Assembly (NCBI GenBank): GCA_025201765.1
Contig: MU623485.1
Span: forward strand, 19,720-83,719
Direction: 5' to 3'
Length of the DNA: 64,000 nucleotides
Source: Daldinia sp. FL1419
Taxonomy: Eukaryota; Ascomycota; Sordariomycetes; Xylariales; Hypoxylaceae
Shown: positions 24,394 to 34,905 of the stretch, piece after piece
Layout: each line of letters opens with the position of its first letter
Position numbering within the stretch: the first letter of the stretch is position 1
Notes under the pieces: generated by a model
The model's database searches: none
Told to the model about the DNA's origin: nothing
Seen by the model: only the letters and a program-made list of their open reading frames with translations
Translations under genes and position numbers: made by a program

Positions 24394-26243
24394 ACCAATG
24401 CTCTTTTAAAACCGACGTATGAGGCTTCCACTTAAATGGGCGAATAGGCCTTCACCGAATCGGCCACTTGTGGTACCCCTTTCCACTTACATTGGGTAGA
24501 AAACAGAAACAGGTGGGGGTGAAATTCGGAGTGTAATGCGCTCTGTTCTAAATGAGAGCTACGAAACATGCCTCCCTCCTGTGATTTTATATTCAAGGCG
24601 AGCGAGCCGGAGTTTAGGGGGCGTATGGATTATACTCTTTGTTCAATCATCCATCGTTTCTTGACGCTTTTTTGAATCCTAAACCACATTTTGATCGATT
24701 GAACTTGGAACCCCCCGTCTCCGTCGCGGCCGTCCCTGATTAAAAATAGAACCGACGGCGTAACTACCTACCTATGTACAAGCACCGCCCTCCGGATTTC
24801 ACCTCCCAATCAAGCTCTGATCTTCAATCAGTACAAATACAAATAGATAAAATAGACGAGGAAAAAAAAAAAAGAAAGAAAAGAAAAGAAAAGAAAAGAA
24901 AAGAAAAGAAAAGAAAAAAAGATAACGGGTTGAAGGGACTTGATAACCAGTTGTTTGCACTACAACGCGATCTAACAAGTAGGTCTAGCTCTAATACCTA
25001 ACGGTTAGGTAGGTACCTTAGGTATCTACACATGTATCAACGGACATACATGCAAGAAAAAGCACCGAGGGACTGGTTTGGAGGTAAGTAATTTAATGAC
25101 AGATGACAGATAAAGTCTTTCGGCAATGTGATGATATATCTCCCCAGGGAGGCCAGGGGTGGTCGGCCTTGTCACCCCACCCAGGTCTTCTTTTTAACTC
25201 GTTCCAGAAGGTAGAAATCCTATCTGCAGAATCTATGTCCGTGGCTCTCCACTCTCCAAGACTGAGGAGAAACACCGATAAACCTTTAACGGGCTAGTAC
25301 GTCTAGCACTATTCCATTCCCAACGTTAGAGATCCCGAGAGCCCCTATCGAGCCCCATTTAAGTATCATCCGGTCTATTACCCCAGAGCTTTTGTCCAGT
25401 AACTGCACCTAGGGCATCAGGAACCAAGCAGGCATTGTTTCTCATCTTGCTCATTGTGCTCATTGTGCTCATTGTGCTTACGCTTGTGTTTGTACTTATT
25501 GGTTCAATCGAATAGAGGTACACTAAATACACTAAATAATACCTATCCGGGTTATCCAAACTGTTATACATAGGTACCTAGGTTAGGTATTTACTACCCA
25601 GGTCGGCTGGGGTACCTATCTACCTCTTATAACTACCATACATAGGTACATAGCTGTGTATTGTACATACATACCTACCTACCTACCTACCTACTACCTA
25701 CTACCTAGGTACCTTACATAGGTACGTGTACCTACACTACGTGGTAATACCCCCAAGGTATAATACAATCGGTACGCTGTTTAGCGGGCTGGCGGGATAG
25801 CTTTTGGGGGTTCCGGGTCTTGCTCCCTCGTTTCTCTTGAACCTGAACCTGAACCTGGTCCTGGTCCTGGTCGTGAACAGACCAGCCACCTGCACAGACT
25901 TATTTTCTCCACCCCCTTGGTTCTTGGCTCAGGGCTATCACCTAACGTTAATTGATTGTTTCGCGCCTCCACCTCCGCTGTGCTTCTCTCCGTCGTAGAT
26001 CGCCGTAACATTGTTCTAACGTCCTCCAAAACATCTACTAGGTCGCTAAATAATCCTATCCTTTGATATTGCGACCACTCCACTTCATCCGGCGACGGCG
26101 ACGGCGAATACTAGCCCTCGTGTCCTCCCACTTTGAACACCGTCGGATTCGGAGATCGAGGCCTATGTCTACGTCAGCCTCAGCATAAGCTCGAGCGTAA
26201 GCACAACATTCGACCGCGCAGGGTATTTACCCTTTACGATGCG
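24394..26243. other. Intergenic region between nag3 and ron1
   Basis: About 1.85 kb without a supportable gene. It holds a purine microsatellite of AAAGA units at about 24862-24918, tandem CATTGTGCT units at about 25451-25482, a cluster of CCTA/TACCTAGGTA motifs at 25565-25740, and ACCTGA/GGTCCT tandem units at about 25838-25873. An in-frame open stretch from about 26133 joins the ron1 frame but lacks an ATG before 26244, so it is treated as leader. Confidence 0.5.
24862..24918. repeat. AAAGA microsatellite
   Basis: A pure purine tract made of repeated AAAGA/AAAAG units, about 57 bases, downstream of nag3. It is a simple-sequence repeat with no coding value. Confidence 0.9.
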
Positions 26244-28027
26244 ATGGCAACTTTCAACTCCATGCCGGCGCTGCAGTCAGGCGCCAGCCCAGGAGACGCC
26301 GCCATGGGGTTAAATGCCATGTCAGGATCCGGCCTAGGTATCGAGCCTTTCGAACCTGATTTAAATTTTGATGAGTCGATGCTGTAAGTAGAACCTAACG
26401 GTGCATCTCACCGCTGTCATAATCATATGTCCGCGTGGGCAACGATTGCTGTAAAATCAAGATAGAAGCGGTTCGTCTAGTTGTCAATGCTAAGATCCAA
26501 GTAGCGAAAACGTCAATGGCAATCTGCCTCCATTACCCTTTACTCCTTCTTACGACTTCGAAACTTTCTCGACGACGTTTGAAGATCCGTTTAACTACTC
26601 GAAACCATACGAGGCCGCGCCGCATACCGAGGAATTTCACGATGAAGGGTCATCTCCGCAGCAGCCGGATGATAAGCTACTTAGCTTCTCTGCCACGGCT
26701 GCCAAAGCTACTCCCCTGGATGATGCGCTCGGCGCATATTCCGAAGTGTCCATGTCGGCGGAGCTATACGGCATGTTTTTCGTTGCCGAGGATGTATTCG
26801 GCGGCGAGTCGAGTGGTCGGCCTCTTGAGCTGACTTGTTACCGACGGAACCTATGGCAATGTTCGGGACAAGTCACCATGCCGCGACACTGTACACAGGT
26901 TGTAAACGAACAAGGCCGTGCTATACCTATTATAGAATTTTTCGCTTCGATATCCGCCAAGGAGAGCATCGAAGGCAAGTCCACTGAGATCATCTCTATC
27001 CCGTGGAAAAGCAGCAATCCGGCATTAGGCGAAGGGCAAGAAACTAAAGTGGCCAGCGCTCCGCCAAAAATTGCTCTCGACCTAACCGGCGGCCAGGAAG
27101 TCGACGGTCACCGAGTTAGCATACCGGTTTCCTGGAAACGGTTGCAATTCAAGAGCGCAACGGCGAACAACGGCCGACGAAAAGGCCTTCAACAGCATTA
27201 TGTAGTGCAGATTAGTCTACTAGGGAAGATGAAGACGGGTGGTGAGCTTATGAAGATTGCAGAAATCCAAAGCGGCCCGGTCATTGTGCGAGGACGTAGC
27301 CCACGAAATTTCGATAGTAGAAAGGATGTACCTCTTACTGGCGACAAAAAGGCACCTACTAACGGAGATCGAGCCCGGACTCATAGCGACGCAAGTACGG
27401 CGTCGAATTTGAAGATAGAGCGGACGGACTCCTCCCACGGAGTACCTAATTATTCGGCGTCGTTAGGCAATGCGACGCCTACGCCGTCCTGGGGGACCCC
27501 TACGACACCGGCGTACGGCGGACAAACAAATTCCCAAGCACATCCAGCCAAGAAGATGGCTCTCTCTCCAAACATAAATCGGCCTCCTGTTCCAGCTTGG
27601 GGAAAGGATTCGGGTAAGATGCATGCATTAAGCAGCCATGCGAAAAATAACCCACCCGCCCCGTCTGTGCCGATCAACCTATCCCTATCCGAAGACGAAC
27701 GAAGCCCGAATAATCGATCTACCACGGACTCGCTTACTAGCCCGAAACTACACAGAACCTCCACAAGTCACGGGGCCGGCGGTAGCCCGATAGAGGAGGA
27801 GGAAGAATTATATGAATATTTTCCGCTAAGCGTTGATGATTGGTAAGTTTCATAGTCCAACTATCTTTATCCTGTCTATTCATGAATTCTGCTAACCATT
27901 TATACATAGGACACCTCTAGTAGACACCGTTTACCGGCCCCATATAGTCCATCATATCGCAGTGCCTCAAGAGATCAAGGCACAACAGATCAGGAATAAG
28001 TCCAAGAGATATTTCTCGGCAGAATAA
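26244..28027 (+). CDS. ron1: NDT80/PhoG-like DNA-binding transcription factor, GlcNAc cluster regulator
   Basis: Three exons, 26244-26383, 26505-27842 and 27910-28027, give 531 residues. Residues about 128-305 match the NDT80/PhoG DNA-binding fold: ELYGMFFVAEDVFGG, LTCYRRNLWQCSGQVTMP, VSIPVSWKRLQFKSAT and, at its end, IQSGPVIVRGRSPRNF. The flanks are disordered, and the conserved tail after the last intron reads WTPLVDTVYRPHIVHHIAVP. The start is the first in-frame ATG (GCGATGGCA). The second exon could begin at 26505 (after GTAG) or three bases upstream; both keep the frame. An NDT80-like factor inside a GlcNAc gene cluster is the arrangement described for RON1 of Trichoderma reesei, which activates GlcNAc use. 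I therefore infer that this nuclear protein controls dac1, nag3, hxk3 and dam1. Confidence 0.9.
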
Positions 28028-29019
28028 CGAACGTAAAAGAAGAAGAAAAGAATTATATACGCTTTCCTTAAGCCGGAACGTATACGGATAACTCAAAAGA
28101 TTTATATGGCGAATTAACAGTTTGGAGTGAGCAACGGCATTCTAATCGGTACAACCAAGCGAAGCGCTGACGATTACGGGCATGACGCATCTGGGCGTTT
28201 TCTTGTTTTGAGGGATTATATCTGTATTATGAGCGTATATTCCTTCCAAAATACCAGTACGTGTATGTAGTATAGCGGGGGGTGGGGGGCTACGGGAGTC
28301 ATCGTGTTTTATTTTACTACCCTCTTTGGATCTTTCAAATGGATACCAACCGAACATTCAAAAATTAGGATTCAACAATATACCCCCTTTTGACGACGAC
28401 ATACCCCTCGCACGCTTTAGCTCTTCCGTAACCTAGGTTTATGTGGGGTTTTTATAAGACAAGAGAGATCTTATAGTTTCTATATCTTGGGAGGGGTATA
28501 ATGTCCAAATAGTTAAGCCCTAACAGGTCTAGATTATGCTAGGTTAGATGGATGCAGATTTTTATACTTGAGATATTTAATACAAAGTTTGTTTATCTTG
28601 GAATAGTTAGGCATATGTACCCCGCCATGACTTATATGACCATATCAACGTTTACATAGGTACCTATTTATTCATACCTACGTATCATAATTCGTCCGCG
28701 GCGGTGATATCTCTCAATTATGCTACGTAGCCGTAAACGCCTTCTAGTATACCCGCCTCGGAAGCTCCTTGCTTGTTAACTTTGCACGCTCGCTCGCTTG
28801 AAGAACCGGAACACCAACATGACCGTTCCCCCTCGGTCATGGCTACACAACCCAAACACTCTGTGCTTCTTCCCCTTTCTCGTTTATTTCTCCCCGGGAG
28901 GAATGCATGAATATGTGTTTTCGGAGAAAACAGAACACCAAAAAAGAAGAAAAAAACGTGAATGCAATATTTACAGGATGGATGACTTTCGTATTACCAC
29001 TAAGGTTTTAATAGAAATA
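28028..29019. other. Convergent spacer between ron1 and hxk3
   Basis: About 1 kb between the 3' ends of ron1 and hxk3. No gene can be supported; the open frame at 28798-29256 on the plus strand overlaps the hxk3 3' exon and is a shadow. It contains a G-rich patch (about 28277-28288) and TACCTA-type motifs near 28658-28682. Confidence 0.5.
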
Positions 29020-30781
29020 TTACGCTTCGACGGCTGTGGCGCACGCGAGAGCTACGGCAGCGCCGATGATGGAGCTTTCTGTTGTCGGGACAAGGTCTAC
29101 CGAGCCGGCGTGCTCGCTGTGAGAGACGAGATCGTCGATGTACTGCTGACATGTGGCCCGATATTCTGGGTAGTGCTCGATGACGGAGCCGTTATAGGCC
29201 ACCTTCGTACTGACTTCGACCTCCTTTATCTCTTCATCAACGGAGGGGGACGGTAGGGCCACTGCGCTATCGTTCGAGGGTGTGGATTTGGGGGTTAGCG
29301 CAGCAAGCTCGGCTTCCGTCTCGTGTCGTAACTCCCAAAGCGAGAAAACTGAAGCGGCTAGGAGAGCGGCGGATCGTCGTGATATGTATGTTGCGAGGGT
29401 ACGGATCGTAGTTATGTCGGATAGAGAAAGTGGTATGGCGGAGGGATGATGTGTTGTGAATAGTGAGATGGCCTTTTCGAGAGCGGGAGAAGTATCCCTG
29501 GATGTACGTTAATATGGCTGTTCACGTTAAATATGATACGTCACGTGTAACTTACTCTTCGATCTTCGACAGCAATTCGGTATCGAGAGAGTACGGCTTC
29601 TCTAGGGACGGTGGTAATTGGCCACCTAGTAGTCCGACCGTCTCAACAGCTTCGACTATAGCAAGCCGGCAGATCTCTCCAAGATAGTATCCGCTCAGTA
29701 AGTGCTCAAGCGGTTGGAACTCGGGTCGAGGGTGACCGGCGCTTAAGAGTTTATCCCACCGTGTTAGAGGTAAAATATCCTTCCCGAACATTCCCAACTC
29801 CGTGTTTACAATAACGTGACTCGCCGACTCGAACCAACTGTCCGGTCGCTTGCCATATTTGGAACGACTGAATGCCGACACCGGTAGGTGGACGGCAATG
29901 TTCGTACCGGTTCCTAAGATTAGGCCGAAACGTGTCGAGGCATATTTATAGGCCTGAGACAGTAAGGTTGCTGTACTGTCATTTACGATCGCTTCGAGTT
30001 GAATATTAAGACCTTGTTTCTTGCAGGCGAACTTGATGATTTCACCCAAATCCTGACCGAGCAAGCCGCTAGTAGCCAAGAAACCTTTACCCATGCCAAG
30101 TAAAAGACCACCGCCCATCGATACTTGTCTTGTTGACGACACGTTAGTATAAATATAAATCGAAACTCGAGAAAGCGGTACTCACTCTACGGGGAAACTC
30201 CACGCGAGGCCCATTGGTATTACGTCCTGGTCGTGCGAAATGTCTTTTTGGATAACCTCGTAGATCCGGGCTGCCATCCAGTCAAAGAAACTCATCCCTT
30301 CAAGCTTCTTGACCTCGGGCGTAATCTTGAAGCTAGCCATCCGAACAATTTCGCTCTCCCTCCCAGTCGTCTCACGACCCCGTAGCTCCACCAGCGCAAT
30401 CCTTAACGTCGATCCTCCGACATCGAGGGCGAGATATTGGCCTCGCTCATTTCCGGTGGGGAGTAGATGGTTGAACGACGGGAGCATACATTCTGCATGG
30501 GTATGCAGCCGTTCCCGAAATTGACGCTTGAGATTTGTCGAATACATCCTTAGCCCATCTCCATCGATTGGCCCCAGAAAGAGCTTTTCGGCTTCCTCTA
30601 AGAACTGCTCGAGGGTCCTCGACGGGTACACCTTTCCATCAACACGGTGCTCCTTCAAGGCCCTCGGACTAATCCAAAACGCAAGGAGGGCCTGTAAGAA
30701 GGACCTCCCGCGTAAGAACGACTTGAGAGCCGCTAATAGCGATTTTTTCAACGTAGTCATTGCAGAAGTGAGTGGCTGCAT
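29020..30781 (-). CDS. hxk3: Hexokinase-family sugar kinase, probable N-acetylglucosamine kinase
   Basis: Three exons, 30781-30186, 30128-29556 and 29497-29020, give 548 residues. Hexokinase landmarks are present: phosphate loop 1 LALDVGGSTLRIALVEL, sugar loop LAWSFPVEQ, catalytic loop AIVNDSTATLLSQAY (Asp249), phosphate loop 2 LILGTGTNIAV, the NTELGMFG block with its sugar-binding Asn and Glu, LLSGYYLGEI, and the C-terminal SSIIGAAVALACA. Loop 1 departs from the DLGGTNxR of glucose hexokinases. There is also an acidic insert near SVDEEIKEVEVSTK. These differences, and the position in the GlcNAc cluster, point to the HXK3 type that phosphorylates GlcNAc to GlcNAc-6-phosphate in the cytosol. 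Substrate is inferred from context. A second ATG seven codons downstream is a possible alternative start. Confidence 0.9.
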
Positions 30782-31689
30782 GACAACGTACGGGTTTGCG
30801 GATCTAATTGGAAATAAATATAAGTCATGAAGGTAACATGGGCGGGCCTGGATGAGAAAAGAGAAGGGCAGCTGATATCCAAAGACGAGATGTCGGTCTC
30901 GCCTTCAAGCAGCATTCGTCATGTTCCAGTAGAAACAGGCAATTAGAGACAAGAGAATGAAATGTTTCCTTAGGGCCGCGTCAGGGCTCGTATAGGCGGG
31001 AAAAGGCTAGAGCGGCAGAAATGAAACCTGCCGGCCAAATTCGAAGTTAACGAGGCGACCCTGTTGGTTGGATCTAGTAATGTACAAGTAATGTACGATC
31101 CCAGGAGAAGGTAAAGAATAGAGAGCCAAGACACCAGGTTTGAGAGTACGGGGGGTTACAGCACGAACGAACGGGTACAATAGTAGCGAATGGCAGCTAA
31201 ACCTTAACAGAGAGAGAGAGAGAGAGAGAGAGAGGTTGATACGAGGAAATAATGGTTGCGTTCAAGGCGGAAGTATGTTTAGGTAGTATGAGTATGTCGA
31301 GATAGACACATGAAGTGAGCTAAGAGGCCTCAACCTTAAACCAGATACACCCCTGACTAAACGTAGCTACGGTCGTATATGGATGTGGTTGTGAAAGAAA
31401 GCCCCCAGGGTCCTGCTACCACCCAACACGAAAAGGGAGCGAATGATACAACACCAACCACCAACATGGATAAACATGGACGATAGCTTAAGGAGGAGGA
31501 CGATAATAGCAATAGGACGCCCCGGCGATATGGGATAGGGCGGGACGGGATGCTAAGGAAAGTGGACCGCAGAACAGATCCAGCGCCACCGTGTCCTAGA
31601 CTGGGCAGGTGACTTTGAGATGCTGGTGATATTGGGGATCTTGGGGATATTGCGGGTTACTTCTGCTTGCCTAGCTTGGTAGTACTCAC

Positions 31690-31775
31690 GTAGTTCACGT
31701 AGCAGACGTAGCAGACGTGGTAGCAGACGTGGTAGATGTAGTAGATGTAGTAGACGTAGCAGACGTAACAGATTG
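31690..31775. repeat. Minisatellite of GTAGCAGAC-type units
   Basis: About nine degenerate copies of a 9-12-base unit (GTAGCAGAC, GTGGTAGCAGAC, GTAGATGTA) lie in direct tandem in the hxk3 upstream region. It is not CRISPR-like: there are no constant spacers. Confidence 0.75.
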
Positions 31776-31949
31776 TAGCAGCTATAATAATACTAGTCGA
31801 TAGAAGAGAGCGAATTCGCACGCACAATACATACTACATTTAGATCTTGTACATTAGCTTACTTAGGTAGTAGATCAGGAATGGCTGGGCTGGTGTGGAT
31901 TTCTTTTTTCCGTGATAGGTAACGACGAATAACGATAGTGAAAAGGGTA

Positions 31950-32020
31950 GTAGGATATAGTAGGATATGGTAGGATATGGTAGGATAATAGGTAGGATAA
32001 TAGGTAGGATAGTAGGATGC
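31950..32020. repeat. Tandem TAGGATA-type repeats
   Basis: Tandem copies of TAGTAGGATA, TGGTAGGATA and ATAGGTAGGATA follow one another. On the minus strand this creates an artefactual Ile/Leu/Pro-rich open frame. Confidence 0.75.
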
Positions 32021-33660
32021 TTCAGCGCAAAACGAAATAAGGGCCAGGATCCAGGCTCAGACAGCTTAACCAATAAACAAACAAGATCAGGAAAGACAGG
32101 GAGGAGAGCGATACAGAGGAAGAGGAGGAGGAACCATAACGGTACACAATGTCTCACCTTGGTAGTGGTAAGTTGTTGTGCATATCTGCCATTCTGGGTC
32201 AATGTTTCTAGATGTAACGTTGTAGGCTCTAGAATTTCTGTCGTCAACTTTCCTAACCTTCCAGGCCCAAGTTAGCCAAGTTTTTTCCCAATTAGTGAAT
32301 TACCTAGGTACTGATCCATATTTAAAGGAGCAGGGATCGCTTTCTTTACCCCCCTCCCCATCCCCATGCACGAGCCACATGGCGCTTGCATGATACCGAG
32401 CCGGTCCTCTAGCAAAGACGCTCCTTTTTACGGATGTCCCTGGAGCCTACGAATGAAGAATAGGCACTTATATGATAGGTTTCCAATGTATCGTCGTGTG
32501 TTAGTTGTTAGTATAAGCCACGAGTGCGGCTTCAAGATAAAATTAATATTATTCTATAGCTTTAGCCCTTACAAGGGAGTTCTCATCGTCCTCAAGCGAA
32601 TCACGCATCTTGGTCTCCTGAATTCACATATCACAGTTCTCTCTCTCTCTCTCTCTATATATAGGTACCTATATATTTTCAATTCTTTCAAACTTAGCCG
32701 ACAATGCCCTGGGAAGAGATTAATTGACCTCCCGGTAGTGAGTGTTCTGCTTTGCTAGGTGGGATATTTTGGTTTTTCCTAATTCAGTTCTGCGGCTCTC
32801 GCGAGAAAAGTATTAAGACGAAGATGAACCCGGTTTTTACGTTAGATGCCTACCTCTTACAGATTACGGCACGCAGGTAGTTGCTCAGTGCCATTCCATA
32901 CTACATATCAGCCAAAGGCTGAAGAATGAACGAATAAAGAACAGTTCCCTTGGCTTAAGTCTTTGTTAGCCCCCACTAACCCGGGAAGATGATGTCGAGA
33001 TTGCATTAGCTCAAGGGTCAAGAGGTTCCCCAGAAAAAAAAGGAAAAGAAAAAGAAAAAGAAAAGAAAAGAAAAAAGGCATCCTCTTCGGTAGCTTATTC
33101 GGCTTACCAGCATTATCATGCTTTCTTGCAATACCTCCTCAATCCGCGATCGCTATGCGAAGCCGAGATTTCCGGGGAGGGAGTATATCATCATGTAATG
33201 TCTCGTCTATCAAAGCAGATATCGACGTTATGGTTGGTCAGGGCTCGAGACTCACAGTGCCCGAAGCAACCAACCACATTCCCCGGAACGCCACATGACC
33301 TAAAACAGTTGATGGACAGGTTACTACAACGTTCAACGAGCCTCCCTAGTCGCAAGTGCAAGCTCACTATCGTCACGGTGGAGAACGGTCCAATCCGGGC
33401 CAACGTTCCATCACCGACCGTGGGCTCCGATGCTATCCCGTCGAGGCCTTTCCCATCGTAGGTGCATTGCCACCATGAGGCTGTTACTCATAATGAATGT
33501 AAAAACCTGTGCTACTCAAGCCCATTGTCCGTAGTCTCTTTTCTATTTCTTTAGAAAGGTTTGCAGAAACACAGACTGCATCCCCCCATCCCTAGTCTCA
33601 GCTCCAACTAGCAATCATATCATCTATAATTAAAAATTTTCGTCTTAAATATATCTCAAA

Positions 33661-34905
33661 ATGAGGCTTATCATTCGCGACGACTCGGAGACTGCTAGCT
33701 CCTATGTAGCTAATTACATTATCAACAGAATCCGACACTTTAATCCCACCCCCTCGCATCCCTTCGTACTTGGTCTACCTACCGGCTCAAGCCCACTTGG
33801 CGTATACAAGATATTAGTCGAGCAGTACAAGGCCGGAAATGTAGGTATTGCTAGCTTGAGATAGTTGAGTTGGCGCTGACAGAGAGGTATTAGATCTCCT
33901 TCGAAAATGTTGTTACCTTCAATATGGTATGAAATAGCCTCACCCATCACCTATGAACTTCAGTTAGAGCGCTAAATAGTGTCTCAATAGGACGAGTACG
34001 TCGGTATTCCCCGAGACCACCCGGAGAGTTACCACTCGTTCATGTGGAAGCACTTCTTCTCTCACGTCAACGTGAACCCCAACAACGTCCACATCCTCAA
34101 CGGCAACGCGCTGAATCTCGAAGCAGAATGCGTCGAGTATGAGGCCAAGATAAAGCGCGCCGGAGGCATCGACTTGTTCTTGGGTGGAATCGGTGAAGAT
34201 GGTCACATCGCCTTCAACGAGCCTGGCTCCAGCTTGGCCTCGAGAACCCGTGTCAAGACGCTGGCCTACGATACTATCCTCGCCAACTCTCGTTTCTTCA
34301 ACAACGACATTGAGAAGGTCCCTAAGATGGCCTTAACAGTTGGTGTTCAGACCGTTCTCGAAGCCCGAGAAGTCGTCGTCGTTATCCTCGGTGCTCGCAA
34401 GGCTCTCGCTTTGCAAAAATGCATCGAACAGGGCGTAAACCACATGTGGACTCTTTCGAGTCTCCAGTTACACCCCCACCCCATGATCGTGTGCGATGAG
34501 GATGCGACGCTGGAACTTCAGGTTAAGACCGTCAAGGTAAGCATAACTAAAGAGGACAGCCTACAATCAGTTAGCTAACCTGGGCCACAGTATTTCAAGA
34601 GTATCGAGCAAGTCGCAAGACAGCAAGGATTTGAGCAGATTCTACCCTCGAGCATTCGGACAGGACCGGGACCAGTTCCCAAGACTGTGATTGAAGAGGT
34701 GCAGTCCCCCACCATTTTGGCGCCACAGCCCATGACATCTCGTCTCCTCCTCGCAACACCGGCTTCCGAATACCCTATCCGATCAGTGTCCCCTGACCTC
34801 GTGCCGGACCGGATGGCGGATCGTGTCGGAATACCCGACATCTCTCGAAGATTAACCCCTCAACCGGAACACCAGCAGCAGCGAGTAGCTAGCGTCGGGG
34901 CATAA
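33661..34905 (+). CDS. dam1: Glucosamine-6-phosphate deaminase (isomerase)
   Basis: Four exons, 33661-33840, 33894-33926, 33991-34536 and 34591-34905, give 357 residues. The second exon is only 33 bases and supplies ISFENVVTFNM. NagB-family residues are intact: LGLPTGSSPLGVYK (phosphate loop), FNMDEYVGIPRDHPESYHSF with the catalytic Asp, and GIGEDGHIAFNEPGSS with the catalytic Asp, His and Glu of the EDGHIAFNEP block. The enzyme turns glucosamine-6-phosphate into fructose-6-phosphate and ammonia, the last step of GlcNAc catabolism. The bacterial enzyme has about 266 residues; here a C-terminal extension of about 90 residues (after YFKSIEQ) is Pro- and Ser-rich and probably disordered. It is cytosolic and belongs with dac1 and hxk3. 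Confidence 0.95.

Larger units (their letters stand above)
30782..33660. other. Divergent intergenic region between hxk3 and dam1, rich in simple repeats
   Basis: Almost 2.9 kb separating two head-to-head pathway genes; it should contain both promoters. Repeats seen: an AG run at 31210-31233, GTAGCAGAC-type tandem units at about 31690-31775, TAGGATA-type units at about 31950-32020, a CT run at about 32639-32655, and a purine tract at about 33035-33077. Open frames at 31840-32247 and 33126-33461 overlap or adjoin these repeats and have no recognisable content. Confidence 0.5.

Noticed and set aside
31690..31775. Regular short repeats that could be mistaken for a CRISPR array
   Set aside because: Units are 9-12 bases, contiguous and without spacers; the genome is fungal.
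31840..32247. 135-codon minus-strand frame with hydrophobic segments
   Set aside because: Its hydrophobic part is the translation of the TAGGATA-type tandem repeats, so it is an artefact.
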